Assembly: GCA_036346205.1 (NCBI GenBank)
Contig: JARFJB010000002.1
Coordinates: 3,396,001 to 3,460,000 of the forward strand
Reading direction: 5' to 3'
Source: Vesta saturnalis
Taxonomy: Eukaryota > Arthropoda > Insecta > Coleoptera > Lampyridae
Length of the DNA stretch: 64,000 bases
Under the pieces are notes generated by a model. It was given only the letters and a program-made list of their open reading frames with translations, was not told the DNA's origin and ran no database searches. The position numbers were made by a program, and so were the translations under genes. Shown here piece by piece: positions 46,401-50,890 of this stretch. Each line of letters starts with the position of its first letter. Within the stretch, counting starts at the first letter, position 1.

Positions 46401-46833
46401 AAGACGGGCAATTACTTACGTACCTAACGACATGAAAGATATTCCACTAATTAACCTTGCAAATGTCTTACATAGGTTATTTTTAGCTTAAATAAATTTT
46501 TGCTTCTAAAATGAATATTTTTAGAGTGGGATTTAATAGTGAAGCACTTGAGGTGGCATACATTGCTTTGGAAAGTCATCCTAACTTTGTAGTTAATCAT
46601 TTCACTGTTGGCAACATTCACACGTCCTTGGTAATTATTAAAAGGTTTGATTCCACTTTATTCATATATTATTTCAGGGTGATTTAGAGAAAGCCATAGC
46701 ATTCTATAGATCATCTTTAATGTTAGATGCCAGTTTTGAACCAGCACGTAATAGGTTGCAAGCAATTTTATGCACGTTATTATTTGACGAAAGTGGATCT
46801 CTACGAGATGGTGCGGATATTTCAAAAAATTGA
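9448..46833 (+). CDS. TTC17: TTC17 orthologue, eleven coding exons, 5' end outside window
   Basis: Exons: 9448-10046, 10131-10418, 10468-11067, 20989-21241, 21301-21850, 21903-22145, 45818-45974, 46022-46259, 46318-46475, 46525-46630 and 46678-46833. Every junction has GT/AG and preserves phase; the sum is 3348 nt, i.e. 1115 residues plus stop. Vertebrate TTC17 is about 1140 residues, so little is missing beyond a signal peptide and a short N-terminus. Three TPR clusters lie at about residues 165-290, 581-690 and 977-1090. Family signatures include DSPFHLRRPYDL near the start, SSWFHYNLGMLYWRI, FLPPENKGF near 490 and NATSWILANAAALYWRI near 977. In vertebrates TTC17 acts with CATIP in actin polymerisation and primary cilium formation. 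The arthropod role is inferred only. No lesion was seen. Confidence 0.93.
11326..12625. mobile_element. 1.3-kb fold-back element with very long inverted repeats
   Basis: TAGTTGGTA... at 11326 is mirrored by ...TACCAACTA ending at 12625, with TA outside both. The arms pair over roughly 500 bp each (11326-11850 against 12110-12625), including blocks around ATGCCTTGTATAAG and GTTATCCTGA. A stretch of about 60 bp near 12010 is repeated in direct orientation near 12240. The centre carries a short + frame ending VAVAPLIIAVNDGNSDDSEV and an acidic tail with stop at 11963-11965, which looks like the end of a deleted transposase gene. Confidence 0.7.
12900..13960 (-). pseudogene. Tc1-like transposase, heavily decayed
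   Basis: On the - strand, fragments in different frames follow the order of Tc1 transposases. An N-terminal DISEKIKTLIMNTGK near 13720 comes first, then RRKGKRGQNKITTP near 13590, GRLYIIKGTT near 13150 and MTVPCYKVRTVTKFLADKQ near 13030. The last matches the second-Asp region; the expected DGAPCHKA is here MTVPCYKV. Stops are frequent. Around 13925-13955 the sequence ACAGTATGGCGTGAG and TTGCCAGTG may be the right terminus. Confidence 0.6.
13961..15767. other. Intron sequence, no gene recognised
   Basis: AT-rich non-coding DNA of the first large TTC17 intron. A short segment near 14238 (GGCATAGCTCAGTGGG) resembles a tRNA A-box, but no B-box follows. Open frames are short and stop-bounded. Confidence 0.5.
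15768..16240. mobile_element. Palindromic MITE
   Basis: Arms of about 220 bp are mirrored about a centre near 15995. GAACCATAAAA at 15772 pairs with its complement at 16220-16231. Matching inner blocks are AAAATGGCGGACAGC / GCTGTCCGC and the dyad around AAACCTAATAAATTAATTGG. No coding sequence. A 12-base G run follows at about 16240. Confidence 0.65.
16277..17842. mobile_element. Tc1/mariner-type element remnant with duplicated end motif
   Basis: TACAGGGTGTCCGC begins at 16277 after TATATA. A second TACAGGGTGTTAAAG begins at 16387, 110 bp inside. ACACCCTGTA ends at 17842 and may be the right-hand counterpart. The transposase remnant lies at 16860-17305 (- strand). Confidence 0.5.
16860..17305 (-). 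pseudogene. Tc1/mariner-superfamily transposase fragment
   Basis: The clearest part (17305-17084) reads FKINVWCGLIGNHVLGPFEL then GEIYLNFLQTQLPEYFV. This is the block between the first and second catalytic Asp in this superfamily; the first Asp itself is not preserved in frame. After it, the WFQHDGAPAHF-type region is scrambled by a frameshift into HGVHAGWSLCTFL. Later parts down to 16860 fit a C-terminal tail with stops. Confidence 0.65.
17843..18194. other. Intron sequence, nothing recognised
   Basis: No open frame with a recognisable motif and no repeat pairing was found. Confidence 0.4.
18195..18995. mobile_element. Fold-back element carrying a short internal open frame
   Basis: Arms at about 18200-18430 and 18770-18985 are inverted copies, e.g. 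AAGGGAATACGTACTTTG against CAAAGTACATATTCCCTT, and TAAATAACGAGAATA against TATTCTCGTTATTTA. The centre carries the + frame at 18579-18767. No clean target duplication was seen. Confidence 0.6.
18579..18767 (+). pseudogene. Short frame in the fold-back loop, possible transposase tail
   Basis: It reads MLDARLQALQHNREVPLILD followed by FQSLKRKGASGKSLLGMINY and ends ALIRGDEIIKY just where the right arm starts. Composition is protein-like but I recognise no family. The position matches other fold-backs here that keep only the end of a transposase gene (compare 11900-11965). Confidence 0.3.
19053..19993. mobile_element. mariner (DD34D-type) element, about 0.94 kb
   Basis: Inverted ends TGAGGATGTATTGA (19053) and TCAATACATCCTCA (ending 19993). 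TA follows on the right; the left flank shows CA, so one duplication base is mutated. The transposase lies on the - strand and has lost sequence, giving a length below the 1.3 kb usual for mariners. Confidence 0.75.
19187..19800 (-). pseudogene. mariner transposase, frameshifted
   Basis: The segment 19771-19559 has RVVTMDETWVNFY (first Asp) and a QSMEWRHSGSPRPNKLRVQK block. The segment 19519-19187 has ILFLQDNALTHKSHV (second Asp) and YSSDLAPSDYHVFPQLKK (third Asp), the D,D34D triad of true mariners as in SETMAR. A frame change lies between them and the N-terminal DNA-binding region is missing or scrambled. All three catalytic Asp codons survive. Confidence 0.85.
19994..20988. other. Intron sequence before the next TTC17 exon
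   Basis: No gene recognised. The region 20340-20760 is pyrimidine-rich on + with frequent stops in all frames. The intron ends with ATTTTTAG at 20988. Confidence 0.5.
20989..22145 (+). CDS. TTC17: TTC17, middle three exons (second TPR cluster)
   Basis: Exon 20989-21241 completes a split Gln codon (CA|A) and reads VTKMLTSYIDLPDGSEHKLP then IGQRIITAMQK. Exon 21301-21850 has EWVLATLASFYWRL, ALAFQ-type TPR helices and NNPILAMYYMKNVIRVDPGY. Exon 21903-22145 encodes a linker (SLISTLLAAEGSGG) and ends with G|GTAATT after LGDFY. Introns between them are 59 and 52 bp. Acceptor choice at 20988 rather than 20990 is set by phase. Confidence 0.92.
22736..22808 (-). tRNA. tRNA-like sequence, left arm of palindrome, decayed anticodon arm
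   Basis: Acceptor ATCTCGA/TCGAGGT, D stem GCTC/GAGC and TTCAAAT T loop are intact. The anticodon stem GTACT no longer pairs with the 3' side (CTACA). The loop CCAGCAA would present AGC (Ala). A TTTTT stretch follows on the - strand. Confidence 0.45.
23034..23107 (+). tRNA. tRNA-like gene with full cloverleaf, apparent Ala (AGC)
   Basis: Acceptor ATCTCGA pairs with TCGAGGT (one G-U). The D stem is GCTC/GAGC and the anticodon stem GTACT/AGTAC pairs fully. The loop CTAGCAA puts AGC at positions 34-36 after T33. The T arm is ATAGG/CCTAC with loop TTCAAAT (one G-U or A-C pair at its base). A-box and B-box are canonical. It does not resemble the usual insect tRNA-Ala body, so decoding identity is uncertain; it is part of a repeat and may be a pseudogene. 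Confidence 0.5.
23300..24350 (+). pseudogene. Tc1/mariner-superfamily transposase, degenerate
   Basis: The + strand fragments read, in order: RRYAEKFP near 23420, EYTFMRNDTTNIHNPHISAK near 23810 (first catalytic region; the Asp is lost), LHFLHNTLPDLLDDMPLL near 23990, LFQIDGTLPRFSRNVTNYLH near 24080 (second Asp) and FSNRWIDLCRDASYSMVALF with PRP near 24150 (third region). Many stops and shifts. Confidence 0.7.
25038..25134. repeat. (AT)n microsatellite at the junction of two elements
   Basis: About 48 AT units between the right end of the 22270 element and the left end of the palindromic element at 25135. The TA target site of one of them probably seeded it. Confidence 0.9.
25349..27743 (-). 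mobile_element. piggyBac element, near-intact
   Basis: TTAA duplications at 25349-25352 and 27740-27743 enclose a 2387-bp element (25353-27739) with ends CCCAGATATGCCTAA and its complement. A TACATTAGGCATAT motif recurs inside the ends (about 25498). It is inserted in the left arm of the palindromic element; removing it restores the match to 29600-29760. Confidence 0.95.
25533..27546 (-). pseudogene. piggyBac transposase, three exons, one frameshift
   Basis: Exon 1 27546-27518 reads MSECNISFE and splits an Arg codon (AG|GTAAGT). Exon 2 27316-26037 starts GFTLEDALSMLEDDA. Exon 3 25979-25533 joins in phase 0 at NIQ|IPQPHVVNLYN. Exon length is 1756 nt; one extra base in GTTGTGTGTGG (26814-26824) shifts the frame, and without it the count is 585 codons. 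Catalytic Asps are visible in MHSIDEAMVP, HLVFDNFFTSLP and MGGVDRSDQN. The Cys-rich C-terminal finger RCGNCHEKATTRCSKC, then LHTKCFVEYH, is complete. piggyBac transposases excise precisely at TTAA. With one lesion this is a young copy; the shift could also be a sequencing error. Confidence 0.9.
27906..29585. mobile_element. Tc1/mariner-type element at the dyad centre of a palindrome
   Basis: Ends TACAGGGTGTTCAAAATG (27906) and CATTTTGAACACCCTGTA (to 29585). Inverted repeats extend about 150-170 bp inward (CAAATACAATGCCCAATATT and the matching right-arm sequence). The transposase lies on the - strand at 28290-29353. TA is shared with the flanking palindrome halves. Confidence 0.8.
28290..29353 (-). 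pseudogene. Tc1/mariner-superfamily transposase lacking the third catalytic region
   Basis: A 260-codon frame (29353-28571) runs from MDTTAKFVV, or more likely from the internal MENGKYSNRD that matches the family start, through the helix-turn-helix block SIRSAAEDLGLSYYSIQYIL to KIIWTDEAKFTREG (first Asp) and YLEILRTDVSEFLENLPLN. After a frame change it continues QMDGAPAHSTRDVDQELTTM (second Asp) and GDQWIGRNGP. It then jumps to VVKNQVYATPVHRREDLGL and ends NGCHIEHL. The -PPRSPDLTPLDFFLWG- segment expected between these, which holds the third acidic residue, is absent, so the product would be inactive even without the frameshift. Confidence 0.8.
29991..30064. repeat. (AT)n microsatellite
   Basis: It abuts the CACCCTGTGTATA terminus of the palindromic element. 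Confidence 0.9.
30185..31020 (+). pseudogene. Tc1/mariner-like transposase of the DUF4817/DDE_3 type, truncated
   Basis: An N-terminal helix-turn-helix domain is readable near 30245-30420 (YSTEEKIQIIKWSYSESTAQ ... RPIPSESTIMRTVCKFERCG). After shifts, ELQEIAVCNLAE and KIAEEVNIDPRTVG follow near 30490-30590. The frame from 30617 to 31020 has ILFTDECSFNLHGHHN (first Asp), PQKVNVWAGILGNSIIG and YLDLLRNQIVPAVQHLN. It breaks off before the second Asp region (WYHTHIMLI). An (AT)n tract begins 56 bp further on. Confidence 0.75.
31077..31164. repeat. (AT)n microsatellite
   Basis: About 44 uninterrupted AT units. Confidence 0.9.
31165..33158. other. Intron sequence with loosely repeated motif, no gene
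   Basis: A phrase of the form TTTTTAATATGGC followed by a CAAA-rich stretch recurs imperfectly near 31884, 32126, 32459, 32562 and 32640. This suggests an old tandem array with unequal spacing. No open frame has a recognisable domain. Confidence 0.35.
33159..36373 (-). pseudogene. Zinc-finger / tyrosine-recombinase-like gene, seven exons, two lesions
   Basis: Exons on the - strand: 36373-36252, 36156-36067, 36012-35890, 35829-35704, 35207-33466, 33406-33359 and 33308-33159 (stop). All use GT/AG and keep phase. About 800 residues are recovered; the 5' exon is not found. The first four exons encode an acidic, Ser-rich region. Exon five starts LPNISSPNKRKRVWNKKDFC. It has a C2H2 finger (CQFCELDVMKFSRHILRHH) and a second finger whose CxxC is broken by a TAA stop (34899-34901). 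A C-terminal half then resembles tyrosine recombinases: NKRRVGELQRI (box I Arg), SSTKLRK-type second box with Arg, and ASFMGHTSAIHKTYYRLPND (His and Tyr). One base is missing in an A run near 34277. Exons six and seven add a Lys-rich tail (VLEPWETDQKEVVLNYF). It could be a domesticated gene recently lost, or two sequence errors. Confidence 0.75.
36374..38379. other. Intron sequence, no gene recognised
   Basis: Any 5' exon or promoter of the antisense gene ending at 36373 would lie here, but I could not identify one. The segment 37140-37460 is less AT-rich than its surroundings and has no long frame. Confidence 0.4.
38386..40400 (+). pseudogene. Mutator-like transposase / YqaJ-type nuclease gene, decayed
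   Basis: The + strand fragments follow a multi-copy arthropod family. FAVGNHIVDMHHFLVEIKKL lies near 38455, LYYHCNTCAKTFPYLRTSQL near 38590, and MGYSQSDELFSIINISIVTG with VIVDGGWAKRSYGHGYSSLS and VACIIGKKTKK at 38690-38985. The nuclease half has ETRGQYDNIKWYEARRNRLT and SSFGRIC (39715-39810), PYLVATPDATVDKDGLVEVK (39985-40040, the D and ExK nuclease residues) and YYFQIQGQLNILKKRYCDLV near 40155. It ends LSEFYFNYF and ADPRIPRGLEA in shifted frame. At least five stops or shifts. Splice-like TTTCAG at 38376-38385 may precede the first exon. Confidence 0.75.
40401..41389. other. AT-rich sequence, nothing recognised
   Basis: No repeat pairing or coding motif was found. It is probably flank of the decayed element above. 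Confidence 0.4.
41390..41880 (+). mobile_element. 5'-truncated RTE-like non-LTR retrotransposon, 3' end
   Basis: The open frame from 41354 to 41854 encodes the C-terminus of an endonuclease/reverse transcriptase. It reads YIYSILLYGMESWTMRKRIM, LEAFEMWVFRRLLKIPWT, YLGHIYRGKKYQFLRLLMEG, RRGPGRRKCSWLKNIREWTG and ends FEDIVANLQ. Retrotransposon similarity starts near NSQSIYENMM (about 41405). The polymerase core is missing, as is usual for 5'-truncated copies. The A/G-rich tail AAGAAGGCACCTAAAGAAGA follows the stop. Confidence 0.85.
41935..42600 (+). pseudogene. Tc1/mariner-superfamily transposase fragment
   Basis: The + strand reads EISTXHIEQTIGVSHFTAHF (helix-turn-helix), EFCEWYTRQCTANEQFPCKI then IWSDESQVHFS (first Asp). 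A deletion follows, then QADIEDYWF*QDGTLAHNSR (second Asp) and YLSARFPIRWIG, with LTFFFGDMSKIIF in the third region after frame change. The tail reaches about 42570. Confidence 0.7.
42937..43142. repeat. Tandem duplication, two copies of about 104 bp
   Basis: GGAAACGTCTGAGTGAAAAA at 42941 recurs 104 bp later as GGAAACGTCCGATTGAAAAA. The copies share ACTGACTATGCCATATTAAA and a GAAGAAGTGTGTTTGTATTT block with few differences. Confidence 0.85.
43379..43480. repeat. (AT)n then (GT)n microsatellite
   Basis: (AT)n at 43379-43452, a short CATACACAT bridge, then (TG)n to about 43479. It abuts the mariner-type end TACTCGGTGTCCC at 43489. Confidence 0.9.
43489..44560 (-). pseudogene. Tc1/mariner-type element with decayed transposase
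   Basis: The end TACTCGGTGTCCCATAACG lies at 43489. Reading - strand from the right: NEENILREIDNYPRTSFCRI, SVHVNVFRMRVWRTLKGQGF and HIQSVQVLLLTDFSKCVD (44476-44270) form the N-terminal DNA-binding part. GRVIGRKEHPRPPKIS near 43900 and LLFVGSHEKYGLPKTPSETV near 43830 cover the third catalytic region. LESNGGQYEHF near 43650 is the C-terminal tail. Middle parts are heavily mutated. Confidence 0.7.
44935..45145 (+). pseudogene. mariner transposase fragment with internal deletion
   Basis: KKVLFFQDIAPCHKPMKTMV and KLNELHFELLSYPPYS (second catalytic Asp region) run from about 44955 to 45060. The frame then drops directly to IEKLGEHWNECIALEGEYVD and a stop (about 45072-45137). The third Asp (SPDLAPSDY) and about 50 residues are missing. 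It is a different copy from the one at 19 kb, on the other strand. Confidence 0.75.
45146..45817. other. 3' end of the large TTC17 intron, no gene
   Basis: AT-rich; ends in the acceptor AGTTTCAG. The open frame at 45373-45618 has no recognisable motif. Confidence 0.5.
45818..46833 (+). CDS. TTC17: TTC17, last five exons (C-terminal TPR cluster)
   Basis: Exon 45818-45974: SLTDDPVPEAMLHVYDKSGT. Exon 46022-46259: a linker ending STVRDLGAKIHVALQE. Exon 46318-46475: NATSWILANAAALYWRIIGN and EEAVTCLRRAITYVPNDMKD. Exon 46525-46630: VGFNSEALEVAYIALESHPN and FTVGNIHTSL. Exon 46678-46833: GDLEKAIAFYRSSLMLDASF and FEPARNRLQAI, stop TGA. Order and spacing follow the vertebrate C-terminus (SSMAALYWRV ... 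LANILHNA ... LGNVYVAM). Introns are 42-58 bp and every junction is phase-consistent. Confidence 0.94.
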
Positions 46834-47130
46834 CGATTTCTATAGTAAATTAAAACTATAATTAGATTAGCACAGCATATTTTTACAAGATTTTAATATG
46901 AAAGAGAATGATTTTGTGCTTTTTTTATTATACATTCTTAAAAGCTATAGCTCACATGTTCGAGCTGTTCCTAAATCTTAAAAAATTATTAAATATTTTT
47001 TCAAAATTAAGACTTACTAAGTATTACGTACTTACATGTATTATAGAAGAAATGTTATGTTAAGTTGTATTTTACCAAAGACGAGAATTGTGTTCATTTT
47101 AAATTAAAGCATCTTATTTAAACTACATTT
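46834..47130 (+). other. Probable TTC17 3' untranslated region
   Basis: Sequence after the TGA stop. An ATTAAA hexamer at 47103-47108 is the best candidate polyadenylation signal. The exact cleavage site is not visible. Confidence 0.5.
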
Positions 47131-47465
47131 AGATTTTATTACATACATTTAGTTTTGACATTGAATTTAGTTAAACTGTTATTTAATTTTCTTTTTTTGC
47201 ATTGTTGGATTAAAGTTGCTGTTATGTTCATACTATTATTAAATATTAAGCACTGACTACATTCCACTTGAGTTGTGAATTGTTGTGAAATTAAAGTTGC
47301 ACAAATATATTGTATGGAATGTTTAAAGAAAATTACATTCAAATTATAGTTTTTGTCCAAAAGAAATGAAAGTATTTTACATTGCAGTTTATAACAGTAT
47401 ATTTTGATTAATAAATATTTAAAAACTATATAGCAGTCAGTTTTCTTGTGCAATTTGATAATAGA

Positions 47466-47760
47466 TTACCTGCAAGTGTGTTCACTGAACACAGACGGCA
47501 TATCAGAAAGGTGGTAATATTTGGTAAGAAGTCGAGTGCCAGGAAAGGTGGTTTTTAATAAGTCAGCTACAAGTGGAGCTTTTTCCACTGTTGCAAATAC
47601 AACAAATGTAAAAGAGAAAAAATCAATTAGTGCATGTGTATTGTGCAAAGTGTGATTATAATTTCCTTGTTTGAACGGTGTAAGATGCTGTAAGGAAGCA
47701 ACCGGATCGGGAGTGCTTTTATTCGCCCCACATCTAGAAATCCTAACTGTTATTATCAAT
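47466..47760 (-). other. Possible coding exon of an unknown gene, - strand
   Basis: An open frame of 97 codons (47759-47466) ends MPSVFSEHTCR at a donor-like AG|GTAATC (47470-47465). Internal sequence such as ALIDFFSFTFVVFATVEKAP then LVADLLKTTFPGTRLLTKYY has ordinary protein composition and lies just beyond the TTC17 3' end. I do not recognise it. It may be the first exon of a convergent neighbour, or chance. Confidence 0.3.
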
Positions 47761-48044
47761 CGATAAAGGCACAGCTATCAGTCACTTGTAACTTATCAAT
47801 TGTCACTTGACTTCCAATCTCAAGTCTCGCAATCTCCAAATCTTTCTAGAAGAGACCTTAAGGCGAGATTTTAGCCACGTGTATGTTGAAAACAATATAT
47901 TTGATTTTGACAAATTCCTCCTTTATCTATAGATATATCAATTTGATTTTTTTCTACACACGAACGAAAAGGTACTGTAGAGCTATAAAGGCTACTTTTG
48001 CGTGGTCGCTTTCAGAAGAGTTTTATAAAAAATCGCAAACTTCT

Positions 48045-50373
48045 TTAACCCTGCTGTTCTCCTCGACAAGACTATACACTTGTGCTTCTTCGGGTCATAA
48101 TGACCCGAACTGAAATATGAATTAAAACCAAAATAACAATTTTTATACATTTATGAACTTTATTTCTCTAATGCAATGTTTTTATATGAAACATGAAACT
48201 TACAATAAATTCAACCAAATTTAAATTAAAAAAACAAAACGGAATAAAAAATGTCTAATAATTGATATGATCCACTACTTCTTACAGTCGGGACAATAAT
48301 AGGTCACGTGTTCTTTACACAAATATTTTTTACACTTAATGCAAGTCATATTAGTTCTGTTATCACATTTAGAAGGGCAAAATTTGCAGCGTGCTCGTTT
48401 GTTTTTGTTGCTAGTTCCAGGAAGAGGTGCGGTAGAATTTTCCACCAATGGTTGTTGAATAGCTGTTACAATTGCAGCTGCTTGTTCATTACGGGGAGGA
48501 TGTTTTCTAGACAAAATGTAAAGATTTACCAATTGTTTGCCCAGTTGTTCCAAGAACAGTCTTCTTTTGAACAAAACATTTTTATTTCAGTCTGGATTTA
48601 TTTTGTGCCGCAAGACGAAAGCATTATAGGCACTGGTATCTAAAATGTTGTAAAATAAGATTAAGGGCCATTGATTTGTTTTTCGTTTGCATGTGTATGC
48701 CCCGATTAGCTGATCTAATGTATCAACTTCTTTCTAGAATTATAATCAAGTATAATTTATGGTTTTTTGTCTTCTCTGTCGCTTATTTGTTTCTGGTTAT
48801 GAAACGTACTCATTAGAATGACCTTGTATTTTTTTGGAATATAAGACACAACTGCGTTATCTTTAGTAAAATAAAATTTGGAACTATGCACAACGTTATT
48901 TACTTCCATGATAGGTAGCTAAGGCTTGCTTTTCCTGACAGTCCCTAACACAGTAAGATTTCTTTTGGGAAGCATTTGACCCAATTTATACGATGTAAAG
49001 AAATTGTCACAAGTTCCATTCTGACCTCATAGTCCATAAGTAAGGTCTAAAACTACTCTCAGCCCCTGATCCTTCTCAGGTTTTCCCCCAGGTGGTTATA
49101 TACTTGAACTTCTAAAACATAAGAACTTGCACTATCACAAAGCGTCCATATTTCGCTGGCTTGCTTGGTATATACTGTTTGAATGGAAAACGACCTCTAA
49201 ATGGAACCAGCTGCTCGTCCACAGTTACGTTTTGCCCAAGATTGTACAATTTTGGTAGTATTTCAGCCCATTTGTCCCAAATTCTCTAATAGGAGCTAAC
49301 TTATCCCGTAGCCTTCTTTCTTGACGATCTTCTTTATTATCAAATCGTAACACGCGTGATATATAATAAAAATCGTTTCAAGGACATTGTTGCGCGAAAA
49401 AGATGTCTGCCTGTTTCTGCATTCCACAAACTTCTGGTAGATTCATCATGCGATCTGTAAACTCCGTCTAACAGTAATAAACCTATGTACGCCTGCAACG
49501 TAATGTCATCTAATTCTTGCCGCTTGTCACCGTACACTCTACGACCTTCGATGTTAGTCATTTTCAAAATTATATTTCCCAGAGAACTATTGAAAAATAG
49601 TTGAAATGTAGATTTTACATCCTGGACTCGTGCATTGCTGTATCTAGTTGGACCTGGAGCGACTTTTATGATATTTGCACTAGATGCACGCCCTGATTGA
49701 GGAAATGGATCTAACATCCAAGTTATGGCATTATCTTTAGAATGAACCGATTGAGCATGTGGCATCAATTGCGTAGGATTTGTCCGTCCAGCATCGTCGA
49801 AAAAATCATCGTTTGACTGTTCATAATATTTTCACTGAAATGATCTTCCTCTTCAGAAGCTTCATCGTCACTAATAAGTTTTTCTAAGTCTTCACCACTA
49901 AGATATGTTTTGCCATTATTGTTATTTCAGCAGTTTAGAAGACGTACAACAAACCGCACTTTATTCTGCAACGTAACAAACAAAACTGTCGGTTGCATAC
50001 TGCGATATGATATTTATACCTGCTGCAAGTTGCAAGTCTGTTCCTGTTTCGACTTGGACACCCGGCTACAGACCTGCCGAAAACGCTATAGTAACTCGCA
50101 TAGGTCTATCCTCAAATTTCAATATAAAATAATTGGAAATACAAATTTATACGTCCTACTAATGTATTACAGCCTGGGTCATAATGACCCGAGGAACATC
50201 GATGTAACAATCATGTTTAAAAAAATTTATTAAAACAAACAAGCCACCTCATTCTTCAATGGATTAGAAACAAAGTCATTAACTACGAAATTTAGATATG
50301 AATAAACAAAAAAGTTATCTAAACAACAATTTCATTTCGGGTCTTATAGACCCGAAGGTAACAGCAGGGTTAA
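48045..50373 (-). mobile_element. piggyBac-like element, second family
   Basis: TTAA at 48045-48048 and 50370-50373; ends CCCTGCTGTT and AACAGCAGGG; 2321 bp. Palindromic CGGGTCATAATGACCCG motifs occur near both ends (48089-48105 and 50176-50192), with a related CGGGTCTTATAGACCCG near 50339. Confidence 0.85.
48275..49900 (-). pseudogene. piggyBac-like transposase, decayed
   Basis: The frame 49768-49340 reads MMPHAQSVHSKDNAITWMLD, IIKVAPGPTRYSNARVQDVK and AYIGLLLLDGVYRSHDESTR then LWNAETGRHLFRATMSLKRF. The frame 48574-48275 is the C-terminus: FLEQLGKQLVNLYILSRKHP and a Cys-rich finger RCKFCPSKCDNRTNMTCIKC then CKEHVTYYCPDCKK. Between (48600-49330) the catalytic part is readable only in pieces, e.g. 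VDTLDQLIGAYTCKRKTNQW near 48715. A different subfamily from the copy at 25-27 kb. Confidence 0.85.
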
Positions 50374-50890
50374 ATTGAGCAGTTTTTACATGCTGTAATT
50401 CAAGTAATGATAAGAATTCGAAAATTGTATTTTTGCATAGCTTCAGAGATCACCTCTGGGATTAAAAAAAAACTTATTGTTCGGAAAAATTCCGCGACTG
50501 AGTAATCTTTCTAAGAAAATGAATCGTCGCGTCAAACCTCGAAGTTTTGCCGGCGACACTAGGAAGTACTACCGCATCCGATCGGGCGTGGTTATTTGAA
50601 TTTATTCATTGCTGTTTCCACTTTCCATTGTTACTTCTAAATAAATAGTATTTTGTGTTTGTGTTTAGTCAGTGTCAGTGCCGAGCTCGAGCGTGTTATG
50701 ACTTGGAAGGGGTAACGAGTGATGCACCTGTACTCAGATTTACTCTTCGCGAATTTGCACGTTTTGCGCTAAAATCTCGCCTTAAGTTATACAAAGACGT
50801 ACGTTAATATGTGGAAAGGAAAGTCGGTTTCGATAGTAAGTCGCGTGTACATCCGAAATAAATATTCAAAATAAATTTAGAAATTAAGTG

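Larger units (their letters stand above)
47858..50785. mobile_element. TTAA-flanked outer element, about 0.6 kb without its insert
   Basis: TTAA at 47858-47861 and 50782-50785. Ends GGCGAGATTTTAGC and GCTAAAATCTCGCC (one base differs on the left, where C follows the GC). Only about 14 bp are inverted. The inner piggyBac (48049-50369) interrupts it. The right half (50520-50760) is GC-richer than the window. Confidence 0.65.
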
